Below, piece after piece: positions 11,601 to 26,600 of a stretch of DNA of 64,000 nt. This stretch comes from Nectonema munidae. Its lineage: Eukaryota > Nematomorpha > Nectonematoida > Nectonematidae. The number at the start of each line of letters is the position of its first letter. Positions within the stretch are counted from its first letter, which is position 1. The notes under the pieces are model-generated. The model was not told the DNA's origin. It saw nothing but the letters and a program-made list of their open reading frames with translations, and made no database searches. The DNA lies in assembly GCA_030549495.1 (NCBI GenBank), contig JAUIRK010000288.1, positions 610,190 through 674,189 on the forward strand, read 5' to 3'. Both the position numbers and the translations under genes were made by a program.

Positions 11601-14600
11601 ACTTTACTTAAGGATCCTCTTTCACCAAAGAAAATCTTGAAAAGATCTTTCGTGGTCAAAGCTGTGATTACTGTGACACCAACAACCCCAGTCTGTCTCA
11701 TCCAGCGGAGTACGCCATCGATGGAACGGAAAAGTGGTGGCAAAGTCCGCCTTTATCTCGCGGTAACGAGTTCAACCGTGTCAACCTTACCGTTGACCTG
11801 GGACAGGTATTTATAAATATTTAGTTAAAAATGTTCATTCACAAGACAATACTTTTTATAACCAAAGCCTAGGACGTTATTTTTATTATAACTGAAGTTT
11901 ATTAAAATTACTAGATTTTAGAGTTGAGAAAATAACGATATTTTCATTAATTGCTATTTTTGACGAGTTACTTCGTTTTTATTTTGTTAGTTTTCGTTAA
12001 ACGTCTTCCACTTTCATAAGCTTAAATTGGGGTTTTTATTATAATTTCTTCTATAAGGACAAAAATGACATCTTGTACAAATACATTTAAAAAACGTATT
12101 CAATACACAAATATATCGTATGAAGCTTACCATATAATAATCCGTAACTAACTATAAGTAAAATTAACTAAATTATTCGTATTTTGAAGTGCGATTTATG
12201 AATAGCACCACACAAACACATACATATATATACAATGAAACCTCTCCACGTTGAACACTAATGTATTGATGACTAAAATATGGCAAACAAAGTCATCATG
12301 ATTCATGACACCACTTTATTATTGAAAGAGTATTTCGCTTAACGTTTAATTTATTAAAAATGTTTAGTTAAATGCTAAATTTTGTAACGCATCCAATAGC
12401 AAATCGAATATGTTCACCAATCAAATTTAATTTGTGTAAATATTCAAATAATTTGGCATTACCATGCGATCTTATGTTAACTGCGTATATCAAGTTTTTA
12501 TTCTAGCCTAATAAATTCGATGACCTGTATGAAACACTCGGAAAACATTCAATGGGGTCATAAAAATTCTATTTTTTGTTTATTCTTAATGAATTTCTTG
12601 CAACTATGCATCCTAAAATATGGCAACACACTCATCAATGCTCAAGTTTTCGTGAAAAACACTATACTTTATGTGTTTTTCATTGAATATGTCAAAGGCA
12701 AAACTTTAGCCATTTTTTGAGTAAGTTTATCTTTATCTCCACAATGAATATCTTTTTAATTTTTTAAATCGATTTCTATTCATTGTATAAGAAAATATTG
12801 GAGATTCCGTCTTTTTGATGGCTTTACTTATTTATAATAAATATAATTTTTATATATAGATATATATTTCTTTTAAGTTTATCATCGTTAGTGACCAATG
12901 ATTCTCAAAGAAGTTTTGATTATAGAGTTAATCTTATTGTTTTGAGTAGAGTTAAACTTATTAGTGCTTCAGATTTTTATCGAATTTCTTTATCTCTTCA
13001 ATTTATCAAGAGATTTTCTTCTACTCAATCCAAATACATTTATAATTAATAAAAGTTAATATTCTTTAAAAGAACGTGTATAGGAAAAATTTGGTTTTAT
13101 CTTTTTTATATATGAAATTATGACGTTTGCAAATTCCTATTTTTGGACAAATCTTTATATTAAAATTCCGTATTTATTTTGACAAACCCACCACTTCCTA
13201 GCTATTTTAAAGATACGAAACCAGTGAACATATGTTGCTTCATTACTCAATCTTACTAGATAAAGACGCAACCCTTATTTTCAAGTGAGAGCCGAAGTAT
13301 AAAGTTTTAATGAATTCTAATAATAATTTTATAGAAAAACGTTTTTTTAAATTCATTTATATCTAAAAATATTTCTAACCCTATAAAAATCTATTAATGG
13401 GCTTGTAGATTCAAAAATAAAAAGTTTTTTCCAATTTTTGTTTAGATTTTTCACGTGGCTTATGTCTTCATAAAAATGGCCAACTCTCCTCGTCCCGGGG
13501 TGTGGGTCTTGGAGCGATCTAAAGACTTCAAACAAACGTGGAACGCGTGGCAGTATTTTGCTGATAGCGATTTCGAATGCCGCAAATACTTCAAACTGCC
13601 CGCCAATCAGAGAGTTGTTCGTGACGATCAAGTCATCTGTTCAACCCGCTTTTCCAAGGTTGTTCCCTTGGAGTTTGGAGAAGTATGCTTTCATGATGTT
13701 GACACTAAATATTGCTTCACATTTTATCGATTGACACAATGTCCACAAATTACTGGGTGTAAGCAAATTTAGACGAAAAAAGTTTAAATTCAGCGTATCT
13801 TGCTTAGTGATGATATTTAGTGAAAATTACAGACTAACAGGTGAAAAAGGCTCACTAATTTACCGAAAGCGAACCGTAATTCACCGTAATATCAGTATAA
13901 TTTACATATATACTTTTAAACTATTTTGCTCCATTGTATTGTGTAACGTTTGACTTGAATAACGATTTTTGTTTCTTATGCATATCTATGCACTCAAAAT
14001 TGAGATAACCGGCTATTCAATCGATTAAAAGATATTAGGCAGTGAATTAATCGGTTCTATTACATTAAAGTATTATCATCACTTGTCTTGATCATCCTGA
14101 AGACGGTCAATAATTTTCAGATATGTTTGCTTTTGTTTCTGATATATGCATGACTATTTAAAAAACTTTAATGCCTTCAATATTTATTTTTTTTAATAGC
14201 TCCTAGAATTTTTTATTTTGGAAGATGAACACAAGTGATGGGACGATTAATCCGTATCCGAAATATTGAGAATAAACATAATTGAGAATTTGGATTTTAT
14301 GTTTTAAATTAAGAACTGGCAACTTTGATATCGTTCTATCACTACGGACAATATTGATTTGTGAATCCGCTCCTGAAGTAAGTAGATTACACAAGAACGA
14401 ACTAGTCGAGTTAACATTGACCAATACACTACCTTATAAAACTCCGAAATAAAAAGACTCGTAAATTCAAAATGCGTCAAATAATGTAGCTGAAGTTTTT
14501 TTATTACTTTTTTCCATCTCTTTTTGTCACGTTGTTAACAACATTAGCCATGCAACCGTTTTTACATCTTTTAAGTTTTGTTGAATACTTTATGTTCTTT

Positions 14601-17600
14601 GTACTTTTATGAACAGATCGCAATCTCTCTCATCAATAACCGACCAAGTGCGAACAACTTCTCGCATTCATCCGTATTGCAAAATTTCACGAAAGCAACT
14701 AACATCCGCCTTCGCTTCTTGCGCACCAAAACGCTTCTAGGACATTTGATGGCTGTTAAAAATCAACATCCCAGCGTCACACGCAGGGTTTGAATTCTTC
14801 TTTTATACAATACAAACGATTCCTGTAATCGTATGTAGTACGCGGAATGAGAATATGTCTGCTGTTAGAAATTCGTGTCGTAAAAACGACCTAGAATTTT
14901 TTGGCATATCTCGAGAAATTAAACAGATACGTAATTTTTAATATCCTATGATTACATTTTTGTAAATGAACAAGTATTTATTCTATACTTCACTAATATT
15001 GATATTTACACATTTTATATCTCAGATGGTATCATTCATAAAGCCAGTATTATAATAATACTCGTATATCTTGTACTCTATTTATCTTTTAATCCAACCT
15101 GGCTCTTCCAATCCTTTCTATGCCAATACTACATCTACACTCATAATTATTTTATCATAAAGTAGACTCTCCATTCTACTTTATATCTATTCATTTTTGT
15201 TTATATTATTTTACTTTGAAACTTGAAGATTACTCTTAGAATCTCAAATCGCTTTATAAATCTTTATTTTTTTTTATAACAAATGAATTAAGTTTTCAGC
15301 TTTTCGATTTAATTTGTGTTTGCATGAAGCAGTTTTGTTCTATGTTCCATTTTTGTAGACTTTTAATTCACTACTTAAATTATACTTAAATACAAACTTT
15401 ATCAACTTTTTTTATCTTTCTTTTAGGAAATTGAAAATAGTTGAAATTTATTATTTAAAATAAAGTAAGATGATATGGAAAATATAAATTTTGTCTATGG
15501 TAAATTCTTGTAAATTTCAAAAAAATCATTTTTTTCTGAAATAAAAATATTTTAAATATAATAATTATAAACTTTCTTCAATGACTTGCTTGATCTTTGT
15601 TTTCTTACTTCTGTCAGCTATTTTTAATGATTCAAATGCAAACACTCTTTTTTAAGATTCCAAAATTGAAGGGATTCTTTTTACATGAGAATATAAGATA
15701 TCTCTTATTTCATGTTCTGCATTTTTTGAAGAATCTGAGATAAATAAAAAAACACACTATTTTTTGGGGGATATATTAGATTCTAGTGTCTGAAATATCC
15801 TTATTCATAAAAGAAACTGTTTCTATTACCTTCATTTTATATATAAATCGTCGAAAAAAAAGCTCAGCATTTAATCCTATTGGAACATTCGCCAAAATAA
15901 TTATTCTTTTTCTGGAAGCATATTACTGTTTTTTTTCAATTGTAGTACTTCTACAGCATAAAGGATATTTCGATTGGTGGAAGGTGTGTTTGCAATGGAC
16001 ACGCCAGCACCTGTGACAAAGTGGAGTCTCAGGATCCCTTCAGATTGTTGTGTCGATGTCAGCATAACACGTGTGGAGCGCTTTGTGAACGATGTTGCCC
16101 CGGCTTCGTGCAAAAGAAGTGGAAAACGTCAACATTTGAGTCCATCAATCCTTGCGAACGTATTTTTTTACTTTTCAAAATTTCACACACCGTGAAAGAA
16201 TAAATAGCATCTTAGATAGTGATGGGCGATAGCAAAATTGTACGATTCTGATTTAGATTGTACGATTCTGACTGTGCTTTTATTATTCACTCAAGACTAT
16301 GTAAGTTTGACGTGCTACACCTTATAGAGGTTTTAATAGCAAATTCGAAAGATTTGAAATAGCTCACACTTTCATAAAGCTATGCAAAACGGATATACTT
16401 TTAGATTTAACGCTTATATCTATGGAGTCATGTGTTGCCAACCTTTGAAGAAAATTCCGTTCTACTTTTCTTACGTGCCAGACTTATCTTATTTTCAAAC
16501 CTTAATAATATGTTTTATTGTTTTTTCCGTTAAATATATTTCATTATTTATTTTATAGACGCATAGATAGCATTAAATATCTTAAATAAATGTGTAAAGT
16601 ACTATTAATTCTATTAATGATCTTACGATATCCTATTCTAATTCCGATTAATCGTGCAATTATTAGTCTTAAATCTTTCGCTTAAAATGAGCATCTTAAA
16701 AATGTTTAGCAAAATGAGGAGCTTCACCTTCAACCCATTTTTTGTTTAGCGTGCAACTGTCATTCTCATTCCACTAAGTGTGAGTATGATCCTGAAGTCG
16801 ATAGAAAAGGCCTCAGTTTGGACATTCATGGCAAATACGAGGGAGGGGGTGTTTGTCAGAACTGTCAACACAACACAGCCGGAATAAATTGCGAAAAATG
16901 CGTATCTGGCTTTTATCATCACAAGGGCGCCTTGCTGAATTCTACAAACTCCTGCGTTAGTAAGTTAACTTGTTTTAACCCTTCATTTCAATTTTTTTCG
17001 AATTAACTAAATCCCATTCATTTGATCCCACGAAAACAGACGACAATATTTATTTTATGGGACACAGTTGTCCTATTGGGATGTTGTAAGGGTTGAAAAG
17101 CATTTTGCAAAGAATATAGAAATGGATTGTTTGTTTCAGAGTGTAATTGCAACAAACACTTTTCCACCGGATCCTGTAACGACTTCTCAGGAAGATGTGT
17201 GTGCAAAGCGAACTTCACTGGCGAAAACTGCGAAAAGTGCAGCCTCGGCTTCTACGATTATCCGGAGTGTAGGCCGTGCGACTGCAAAATCGAAGGAACC
17301 GAGAACAAAGTTTGTCAAATGTTCGATGGACAGTGTCCTTGCAAGTACAACTTTGCTGGAAAGTCGTGTGGTGTGTGTGCCGACGGCTACCACAACTTTC
17401 CCACATGCCAAAGTACGAATCTTCACGTTCACTTGCTTTGCATGCTTCGATAATATTCATCCTTAGTCAAGTTTCTTGGTAGAGGGAGTATAAGCATATA
17501 ACGAGAAAAAGCAGATTTTTTTTACACTATTCCACTTATCGCGAGTAGTGTCATAGTGAGAGAGTATGAAATCAATATCTAAACGATCTTTTGTACCTGG

Positions 17601-20600
17601 AGAAAAGCATTTTAGATATTCGAGCACTCAATTATAGCTGATGTATGTTATAATTTTTGGTAAAATAAATATTTTATGATTTTAAATTGAAAACTAAAAT
17701 ATTTCAGTTAGGTAGATTACAATTTATCTATGGAAGAAAGGTAGGGCAATTGAGAAAGATATATTAAGCGAATCTATTACGTCATGTATTAATTATGTAT
17801 ATATCGTAGATAGTTAAATTCTGCATATCATAGTTAGCCGGTTAGTTCCTTTATTCTATATTCACTACACCTCATAAATCCATGTTTTAGCTATTATCAA
17901 ATATACATGATTTCAACATACTACTCTTTCACATAAAAGTAGACACACACACACACACACCCACGCTGATTTCTACATAATATCAATACGATGGACATAG
18001 TAGGATACACTTTTTCTATTAGCATAATACAATTTCAGTTTTTTTGTTATGCCCGCTTAGATTAATATCTTAGCTTACATTGTAAATCCTTTATTCCAAG
18101 ATTATTCTTGGCTCAGATGCGTTAGTGACAATATAAGGGGATTCTTTTCATTTGTTTAGGATGCTTATGTGATTCGATAGGATCTCTCAAATACGCTTGT
18201 AACAAGAAAACAGGCCATTGTGATTGTGAGAGTAAATTTTCTGGCGCCAGTTGTGACATTTGTGCTGCCGGATATCACAACTTCCCCGACTGTGAATACT
18301 GCGACTGTGATAGAACCGGAACGACTGATCAAGTGTGTGATACGATCAAGGGAACGTGTTTGTGCAAACCAGGCTTCATGGGTCAAAAGTGTGACAAGTG
18401 TGCCTTCCGTTATTTTGGATTCCCTAATTGCAAGAGTAAGCACGCCATTTATTTCTGCTTTCAATCATTTGATGTCTTTCGTGTTTCAAGACTGTTCTTG
18501 TGATGAGATTGGTTCAGTCAATTCGGAATGCAATTCTAATGGACAATGTGATTGTAAAAGCAACTTTTCTGGCTTGCGGTGCAGTACCTGTGCTCCTGGA
18601 TTTTACAATCATCCAAGCTGTCAACGTAATCATAATATTTTATTTGAAGAGCGTATGTAGCACGGATGCTATTTTAGTTGTTTACACTTAAATTTAGATA
18701 TTTTTATTCTCTTAGATGTAAAAAATTTTTTAGGTTATATTTGATTTATTTAACTTTACTTACAAATTACTTAACTCTTTTTTTGAGTTCCGTTGGGTAC
18801 AGATAAGAGATGGGCTGGAATGGCAAGTATTCTTAGTGCTGTTATCTAAAAGCAAAACTTAGAAGTAACTATTTTCATTCAGATCAAGTTAAGTTTTCAA
18901 ACTTTGTTACATTCCATCCTTTAAAATTTCGATTTACTTTTGTTAGAAGCATTCAAATTGTTTTTTTTGACTTTCTTAATTTTTTTGTATATAAATCAAG
19001 TAATATTATTTTCTTTGATCTAGTCCGTTATATTTTTTAAACTTTAATCATAGAAGCCTACATTTCTGAAGACACTGTTTCGAAAACTTGCATGTTTTAG
19101 AAAAGGTGTTTTTTCTCATTAAAATACCTAATCCTATTTGTTTTAAAATAAAATTTTGACGACTTCTTTGTTTACCCTCTATACGTTTACCCAGCCCCGC
19201 ACATCCTCAAAATTATGGGGGGAGGGACGATTTTTTTTGGCAATTTTCAAAATTACTGCTCGGGAAATACCATGGGAGACCAAATATTCAAGTAATCCTT
19301 TTGTTTTTAAGATTTTTTAATTCAAAACTTTTTTAAATTTTAATATTTTTGTTTGATTCTTTTTCTTCAAATTTCATAAAATTTTAGGTTTATATTTTTT
19401 TAATTTATTTAACTTATTTTAATTTTAGGCCATATAAAATTTTATTTTATATTTGTACATTTTACTTAATTTTTTCTCAACAAAAAATTTCAAACAAATT
19501 AAATTGATCTTTTGACATCTTTAAAAGAAACCGTTGATGTCATCGTCTTAAAAAATAATTAAAAAATAAATAATCTTGAGCTAAAAAAATGTAATGTGAT
19601 GTCTTTTAATATCTTAATTTAACATATCATTCTTGACGTAATCCCGCACAATATGAGAAATTTAAAGATAGCGCATAATTATTTGCTATATCAAAAATTC
19701 GAAAAATAAGACTTACACAAATATGTTGAAAATTTTAATGGAATTTGGCTTGAATTGAAAAAAATGCTTCCAATACAAAAAGATCTCTTCTTTTATATCA
19801 AATTTGAGGAAGAATTAAAAATCTTATCAAAAACTATTTCAAAATGTCAAGAGACATGGTAAGGTGGAATAAAAAAGACTGTTTGAAAATGTATGTAAAA
19901 CATGTATGATTCACAACAGGGGCAGACAAATCAAACAACGATTGGTTAACTTGTTGTTAAAATAAATGTTTTTTTTAAAATAACAACTTTTAACCCTTTG
20001 TAATGATTTGCCTTTTATAATAACTTTTAAGAAAAAAAAGCCTATCAGAAAAAGTTATAGAACTTCAACAAAAACTAAAATTTTTACAGCATAACTTAAG
20101 TTTTTTGACAACTAATTTGACGTATTCACTACAGCGTACTCTATAGGTGGCATGGCTGTTGGTTGAGATGATGGACTCAGCACGGAAGCCTCTGTGTTCG
20201 ATTTCTCATCGATACCAATTTGTTCATAGTTTGACATAAGCAGTACATCAGTGCCTTGTCAATGAAAACACCCACGGTACTTTTACCTAACCTTTTATTT
20301 AAAATTTTACTACATAATTAACATAAAAAAGAAAGGAGACAAAATTTACTAATAAATCAATTTTCACTATTTTAAAATAAAATTGTCTGTTCTCAGAATA
20401 ATTTCAAAATAATAGGAGGCATAAAAATGTGTTTATCGGCAATTCATTTGATATTTTCAAGTTTTTATAAGCAGCAAAAGCCAACGTTGAAGTAGCTAGC
20501 CGTTATAGGGTGAGTATTTTTTACATTTTGTAAGGAATCATAGTATACAAAAAACGGTAGTTTAATCACTTTTCATAAAATTATTTAGGTCTAAGAACAC

Positions 20601-23600
20601 AAAATTATTTAAAAACTATTTAAACAAACATAAATCATAAAAATCATAGTATACGAGAACAAGAAAATCATTGCGTTTTTTTTGACTATTTCTGTCTACA
20701 AATAAAATTCTGACAGCTGTCATAAATAAATCAAACATTTTTAACAATTGAAACATTTTGTTTCGATATTATATTTTTATTATAATAATCAACAAATTTT
20801 CTTTAAAAAAATGATTTAATTAATTATGTACAGTGTTACTTACAAAATTTAACAATCGAACATTATAAAAATATCTCTGCTCAAATATTAAACAAATAGA
20901 GTATTTTTGCTTTTAAATTGAATAGCTAGTCAAAATATTCATTCCCGCTATTGAAAAAAATTTCTTGACTTGAAAAAATTAAAATTTTCAAACGTTACAA
21001 AATGTAACAAACGTACTGATAAAGATTAAAAGTAACCTTTGTTGAAATTTTTTTTACCACGAGTCTGACAATATTAATTGATGTACAATTTTAACGATTG
21101 AAAACTATTTTCTTTCATTTAAAAACAAACAAATTTTCATTTTTGTAAAATGTTTGATGTATTGATGGAACTAAATTTTTATCGAAAATCTGTGATTAAT
21201 TTGAATAGCTGAACTTTGGTATCATGAAAAAAGATTCTGAAAATATTGAACTTATATTCCGCTAAAAACTAGTTTCTAATGAGAAAATAAAATTATTTTT
21301 AATTTAACCCTAAATACAAATTAGAGAGAAGAGGGCTGAATGAGATAGGAGAGCTTGAACAAGAGAAGAGAAATGAGAGAAGAGAGCTTGAGTGATTGCG
21401 TTTTAGCAGAGAAAACGGAAGAGAAAAACAGAGGAGACAGAAAGAGAAATAGAATTCACTGTGACAGAAGATTAGAATAATCTGGTTGATCATCAACCTG
21501 TATTTGCTCAAAAATACTAGAAGACACTTTGCGACACTGTGATAAACATTGCTTACTTATTGCGTGCATATTGAAACAATGAATTATTATTATTATATAG
21601 TTCTCACATCGTTTGTAAAATATTTTTGATTGGAATTTCAGAGCAGCTTAGCATTATGTTTGACTCGAAAGTCTGTATTCCCTCTTTTATTCTCTTATCT
21701 TACATTATCATGTATCGAATGATACTCATCCTATACTGCGATCATCATACATGTTTTATAAACAGGCTTTAAAGCAACTCTTATAGAAAATTATTAAGGG
21801 GGGGGGGGGGGGGGTGGTCACCCCCCCCCCCCCCCCCCTAAAAACACTTAGTTGTAAAATTAAATTGTTAGACCTTCATGTAAAATCTTGCCCTAATAAT
21901 GTTTGCAATTTGCAGGGTGTGACCAAATGGCAATGAACAAATAAAGCAAAGGTTTAAGGTGAAAATAATATAAATAAATTAAAAGCTAGTAGTTATTAGG
22001 CAATTTATAAGTTAATTAATTTGATGTAATTAGATCTTTAGTCAATAAATTGTTTAATTAATAATTTTATTTATTTTTAAAGTTACGTAGATAGTTAAAT
22101 TAATTAAAAAAAGTTGTTTTTAGCCTATTTTTTTTAATTAAGCATGCGATTGCAACGTTTATGGCACAATGGGGAAATATTGTGACAAAAATGGAAATTG
22201 TATCTGCAAGAAAGGCTTTGAAGGAATCAAATGCGATAAATGCTCTCCAGGGTTGTACAACTTTCCGGCTTGCGAAGGTAATGATGCATTCATTTTAAAA
22301 CTACTTGCTAAAATTAGTGTACCTTACCCCTGCATTCCATCGAAGAGTGTAATTGTGATCCTGCTGGTGTTTCGAGAGATTTCATTGGCTGCGCTAATTC
22401 CGCCTCGGGTGTACTATGCAAATGCAAGGAAAGAGTGACAGGTCATATTTGCAATACTTGTATGCCATCATTTTGGAATCTTAACAAGTACAATCATCTC
22501 GGCTGTGAAGGTAAATTTCTTATCGATTATCCAATGAATTGAGTTATTGATTTAAATCTATTTTCAGAATGTAAGTGCAATCCTAATGGAACAGTCAAAG
22601 GAAATTCCTATTGCGAACCAATCACTGGTCAATGTATTTGCAAGCCAAATTTTTTTGGTTCAAGAGATTGTAGTAAATGTTCCCCTGGATTTTATCGCGA
22701 CACATCTTCAGAATTATTTCAATGCAAAGGTATTTAAAAAAATATTTGAGCATTCAAAAAAAGGGATATAATTTTATTTTTCAAAATAATACGATTTTTT
22801 AAAATTCAATTTCTAGTAATTAATTTTTGCTGACCAATTTTGTTAGTGTGTTAGTTTACCTGTAATCGAATTTTATAATATATTGACGAAAATGAACAAA
22901 AAAACCATATTAACACCTCATTCCAAATTCTAAAGGACTCCCGTGTGCAAATTATTTTTTTCTTCAAAAAAAAAATTAATTTTTTCGCATTTTAACTATC
23001 TTTATAAACTTTATTTTTTATTAATTTTGACCAATAACTTATCTGAACAAAAATTATTTGAACATTTTTTTTAATTTTAAACAGTTCCTCTTATGTTATT
23101 AAATATTTAATAATTTCATTTAAGTCTTTGAGAACCAGTGTGACAATGGCATACAATGAAATGAAAATCGTAAGTATATGAAATTCCATTGAAAAAAAGC
23201 AAATTCTGGTCCACAAAGGGTTTAATTTGTAAAAGTTAAAGCGATAGTTGTTAGATAGTAATTATCAATTTTTTTGCAAATCAATTGCATAAACTTAATT
23301 TAGTCATTTTTCCCTTATTAACTCATCTTTGTTCAAAAAAAGTTCTGTTCCTTCCTTTTTCTACTATTTAGTATTCCCTATTCCTACTTTAAACAGCCTT
23401 TAATTACACTGTCTTTAGCATTTATGATTTCCTCTTCTTTTTCAAGAATGTCAATGTAACATTGGCGGATCGGTGAGTCAGGTGTGCGATGAAGAAACAG
23501 GTAAATGTCAGTGCTTGCCTAGGATTACGGGAAAGAATTGTGATAGGCCTTTGAAAGATCACTTTTATCCTTCTCTGCATCAAATGAAGTTTGAGTTGGA

Positions 23601-26600
23601 GGATGCTACTACGTCGTCTGGAAATCCGGTCAAGTACGCTTTTGACGAAAACATATTTCCTGAATACTCTTGGAGAGGATACGCTATTTTTTCCGATTTA
23701 CAAGTGAGCTTTTGTCTTCATATTTATTCTTCCTTTTTTCTATCTTTCATGTGGAAAAAATAAATTAAACACTCTCCCTTTTTATCAGCCTGAAATAGTG
23801 GTGAAAATTGAAAATTTACCAGATGGTGTTTATCGCTTAGTCTTGAGGTATTCTAGTATGGAGTCCAAGAAGATGGACGTGGTGTTCATTGGAAATAGGG
23901 GAGATAGTATGCCTCAGCAAGGCCGCATCATGCTTGAAAAGTGCGAAAAAGGGCAAACAAAATTTGCAACAGCTGAATCTAAGCAAGGATCTTACAAATC
24001 TTTCGTTGCCGACTCAGGAGTGGTGTCCGTTAAGTTGATTGCAGCGTCAAGTTTGATTGCGGTAAATCATTGAAATGGCTTCCCTTATCGTATTATTCTC
24101 TTTTCTTTATTTTCATCTTTAGGACTACTTTGTCCTGATACCTTCTGAATATTATGAGCCTTCCAAAATAAAATTAAGCAGCGAAACAGTTTGTCACTTA
24201 AACACATCGGTACAAAAATACGAAAGCTGCCAAGTTTATAGCTATTTGCCTCTTGAATTTATTCCTCACTCCAGATCCTCTCTCGGAAGTGTCGTTGATA
24301 TGCCGATCATTGAAACAAAATTCTTCATTTCTAACTTTGATCCCACTACCGCTTTCAAAAACTCCAGATTGATAGACGACTCTCAAGTACACTTCCTATC
24401 TCGATTTCATCTCTAAAACCATTTTTATTTTCATTTAGACGACAACTGTTTTTACAGTTGGGGAAGTTGATGATGGAAGTTATAACGCAATTATTGATTA
24501 TTTCAATCCTCAAAGGTCATCTGCTTCAAAATATTCAGTTAAAATTTTTAATTCACAAAAGTCGCCAACTCAAGGCAATCTTTTCCTAGAAAATTGTCAT
24601 TACAAGTATCGTTGCATTCTTTTTGATTTATTTCAAAGTTATGATTCAATAAGAATATCTTATACATCAAATAATTCGATTAGCTAAATATATCAAGCTT
24701 CTTCTCGTTTCACTCTTGAATAGGGGAAAGATAAAAAGATTGAAAATATTTTTATCTTATTGTGGTATTATATTAACTCGATTAAATCTCACAATAAAAT
24801 TATTGTTTTTTCCATAATCTCGACAATTTCATTATTCGAATATTTTTTTTAAATGTTCCGTTCGGGTTAAGGAGGTTTGACTGGAACATTAAATTAGAAG
24901 TTCCAATCATGATATCAATTTTGAAGGCTTATGTGTCATACTAATACTTGGCACCATATTTGCTGCAACTGTTTACAAATAGCGGCTGTTATGCATTACT
25001 AGTTGTAATGCTTTATTCAATTGTATTCTATGTATAAGTGCGTGCTTATATATACGTATACTTTCAATACCGGGGATGGATAGAATAATAAAAAAAGTCA
25101 TAAAATATCAATTTAAGATTCCTTGAACTACACAAAATATAGATAACTGATAATAAAATGCTAAAGTATAAGGAATCGAATGTAACTTCATAAAAAAGTA
25201 TCAAGTAAATAAATAAAGGTGTTTTCATACATGTGAGATTCACTTTATTTGCTTGCTCTGCCGAAATCTATCAACCCGTTGATCAGAAATGTTATATCGG
25301 TGATATTGCACTGAAAAAGGAAGCACTATTTTATTGATTTTTGTTTGAAAACTTATTCATACCTGATACCATCACTACAACAAAGTGAATCAATGCTAAG
25401 CGTGAAGGGTAATTTGAGTTCATTTCCTAAACTCCCACATAATTTTCATTTTTGCAATTTCATTACAGATATTCAAAACAAAAGTATAAATATATTTAAA
25501 TTAAATAATATAATAGAATTATAATTGTTTTAATTAGTTAATTTTGTGGGTTAATTATTGTTTAATAGTTATTTAGTTCGTTAATTTGTTTTGGATCAAT
25601 GATTATAATTAAGAAAAATATTTATATACATAAAGGAGAAAGACAAATATTGACATTTAATGTTAGTAAAACAAAATATAATAATAAAAATATAGAAGAC
25701 ACGTTTTAAAGATAACTTATAATTATATTTTTTGTTCTGCTTGACCAAATAATAGGACACAAATGGTTGTTGTGATAATCCTCAAGGATAAAACCCGAGA
25801 TAAATTATTTCATAATTATGCGTATTATAAACACTTATGAAGATGCAGTTATAGCGTAGAAAAACTCTTCATTTTTTTTTATAAAAAATTTATATGTATA
25901 AATTACAAAACACACTCTTACCGCATTCAAAGAAAAAGAATATACTTATTTGCAGAATTGATATCACAAAGATACAAAATAAGAGTTCTGTAGATGTAAC
26001 GCGTTGTCTTTTTATATGTTCTTTTTCACATTTTTATAATTGTAGAAACGCATATTCACATATATTTTACAAAATTTTCATTTTTATGGCTCATTATTAC
26101 AATGATTTGCTTAATAATTTATCAACAACTTTTCAGCTCTCTAATTAACTAAGCAAGTAATTAGTAAAATTGACTAATAAATCATGGTTATTATTTATTA
26201 TATTATCAATTTTAATAATGTCAAATTTCGAAAAATCAACCTGAAGTTATCAACGTCGAATTACCGGGAAGCAAACATTGATGTGTGCTTGTAATGATTT
26301 GGATGCATTTGTTTTCAAGATTTTTGTGTCGGCAAGTAGTCTTGAACTCCGAAGGACTACCTCTGAAGATTGTTGTTGAAGGCAGAAGAGACGTTGATGT
26401 GAAAATAACACAGGTTTCGCAAGGCGGTGCTAAAGTTCACGCAGTTACCCTGATTCCAGTGCAATTCTACGAAGCAGAAACGATTCAACCGAGTTTGTTT
26501 TGCGTTAAAAGAGGAAATGAGTAAACATGCTTTTCGTGTTTTCGCTTCTTGCATGCTAAACTTTTGATTAAGCTGCATTTCCAAAGAATTTGGTTCAAGG

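Larger units (their letters stand above)
8690..14787 (+). other. LanA: LanA exons 1-4: signal peptide and LN domain
   Basis: Exons 8690-8855, 11613-11806, 13446-13682, 14617-14787. The ATG at 8690 has A at -3 and opens a hydrophobic signal ([13 protein letters not shown]), followed by the family start [11 protein letters not shown]. The LN domain carries its hallmarks in order: [38 protein letters not shown], then in exon 3 [13 protein letters not shown], and in exon 4 [20 protein letters not shown]. It ends in exon 5 at [12 protein letters not shown]. Family knowledge: LN domains of alpha, beta and gamma chains bind each other and build the laminin network. Junction 1/2 is phase 1 (KLVG then SSFT); 2/3, 3/4 and 4/5 are phase 0. 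An in-frame ATG upstream at 8585 would delay the hydrophobic core, so I chose 8690. Confidence 0.95.
18626..22142 (+). other. Intron 9
   Basis: 3.5 kb. Holds a tRNA-derived SINE (20148-20300), a purine-rich GAGA stretch (21320-21470) and a poly-G/poly-C palindrome (21798-21838). No coding relic found in the AT-rich remainder. Confidence 0.7.
15946..23556 (+). other. LanA: LanA exons 5-13: LEa array (laminin EGF-like repeats 1-11)
   Basis: Exons 15946-16159, 16750-16959, 17140-17412, 18160-18435, 18491-18625, 22143-22277, 22346-22510, 22568-22729, and the start of 23447-23703. Each LE unit has the CxCxxxG...C...GxCxCxxxxxGxxCxxCxxGFY pattern. I count ten full units plus a shortened eleventh that stops at GKNCDRP. 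Exon 6 has the family insert [17 protein letters not shown]. Every junction from 5/6 to 12/13 is phase 1, placing introns just before the first cysteines; exons 7 and 8 each carry two units, which is the expected modular arrangement. LE arrays form stiff rods separating LN from the rest of the short arm. Intron 8, of 55 bp, is one of the shortest here. Confidence 0.94.

Noticed and set aside
17068-17482. Several overlapping open frames of 68-132 codons
   Set aside because: Shadows of the GC-richer laminin exon 7; only one frame has the LE cysteine pattern.
20148-20220. A tRNA gene
   Set aside because: Promoter-like boxes are present but arms do not pair into a cloverleaf and the body is shared with another dispersed copy, so it is a SINE.
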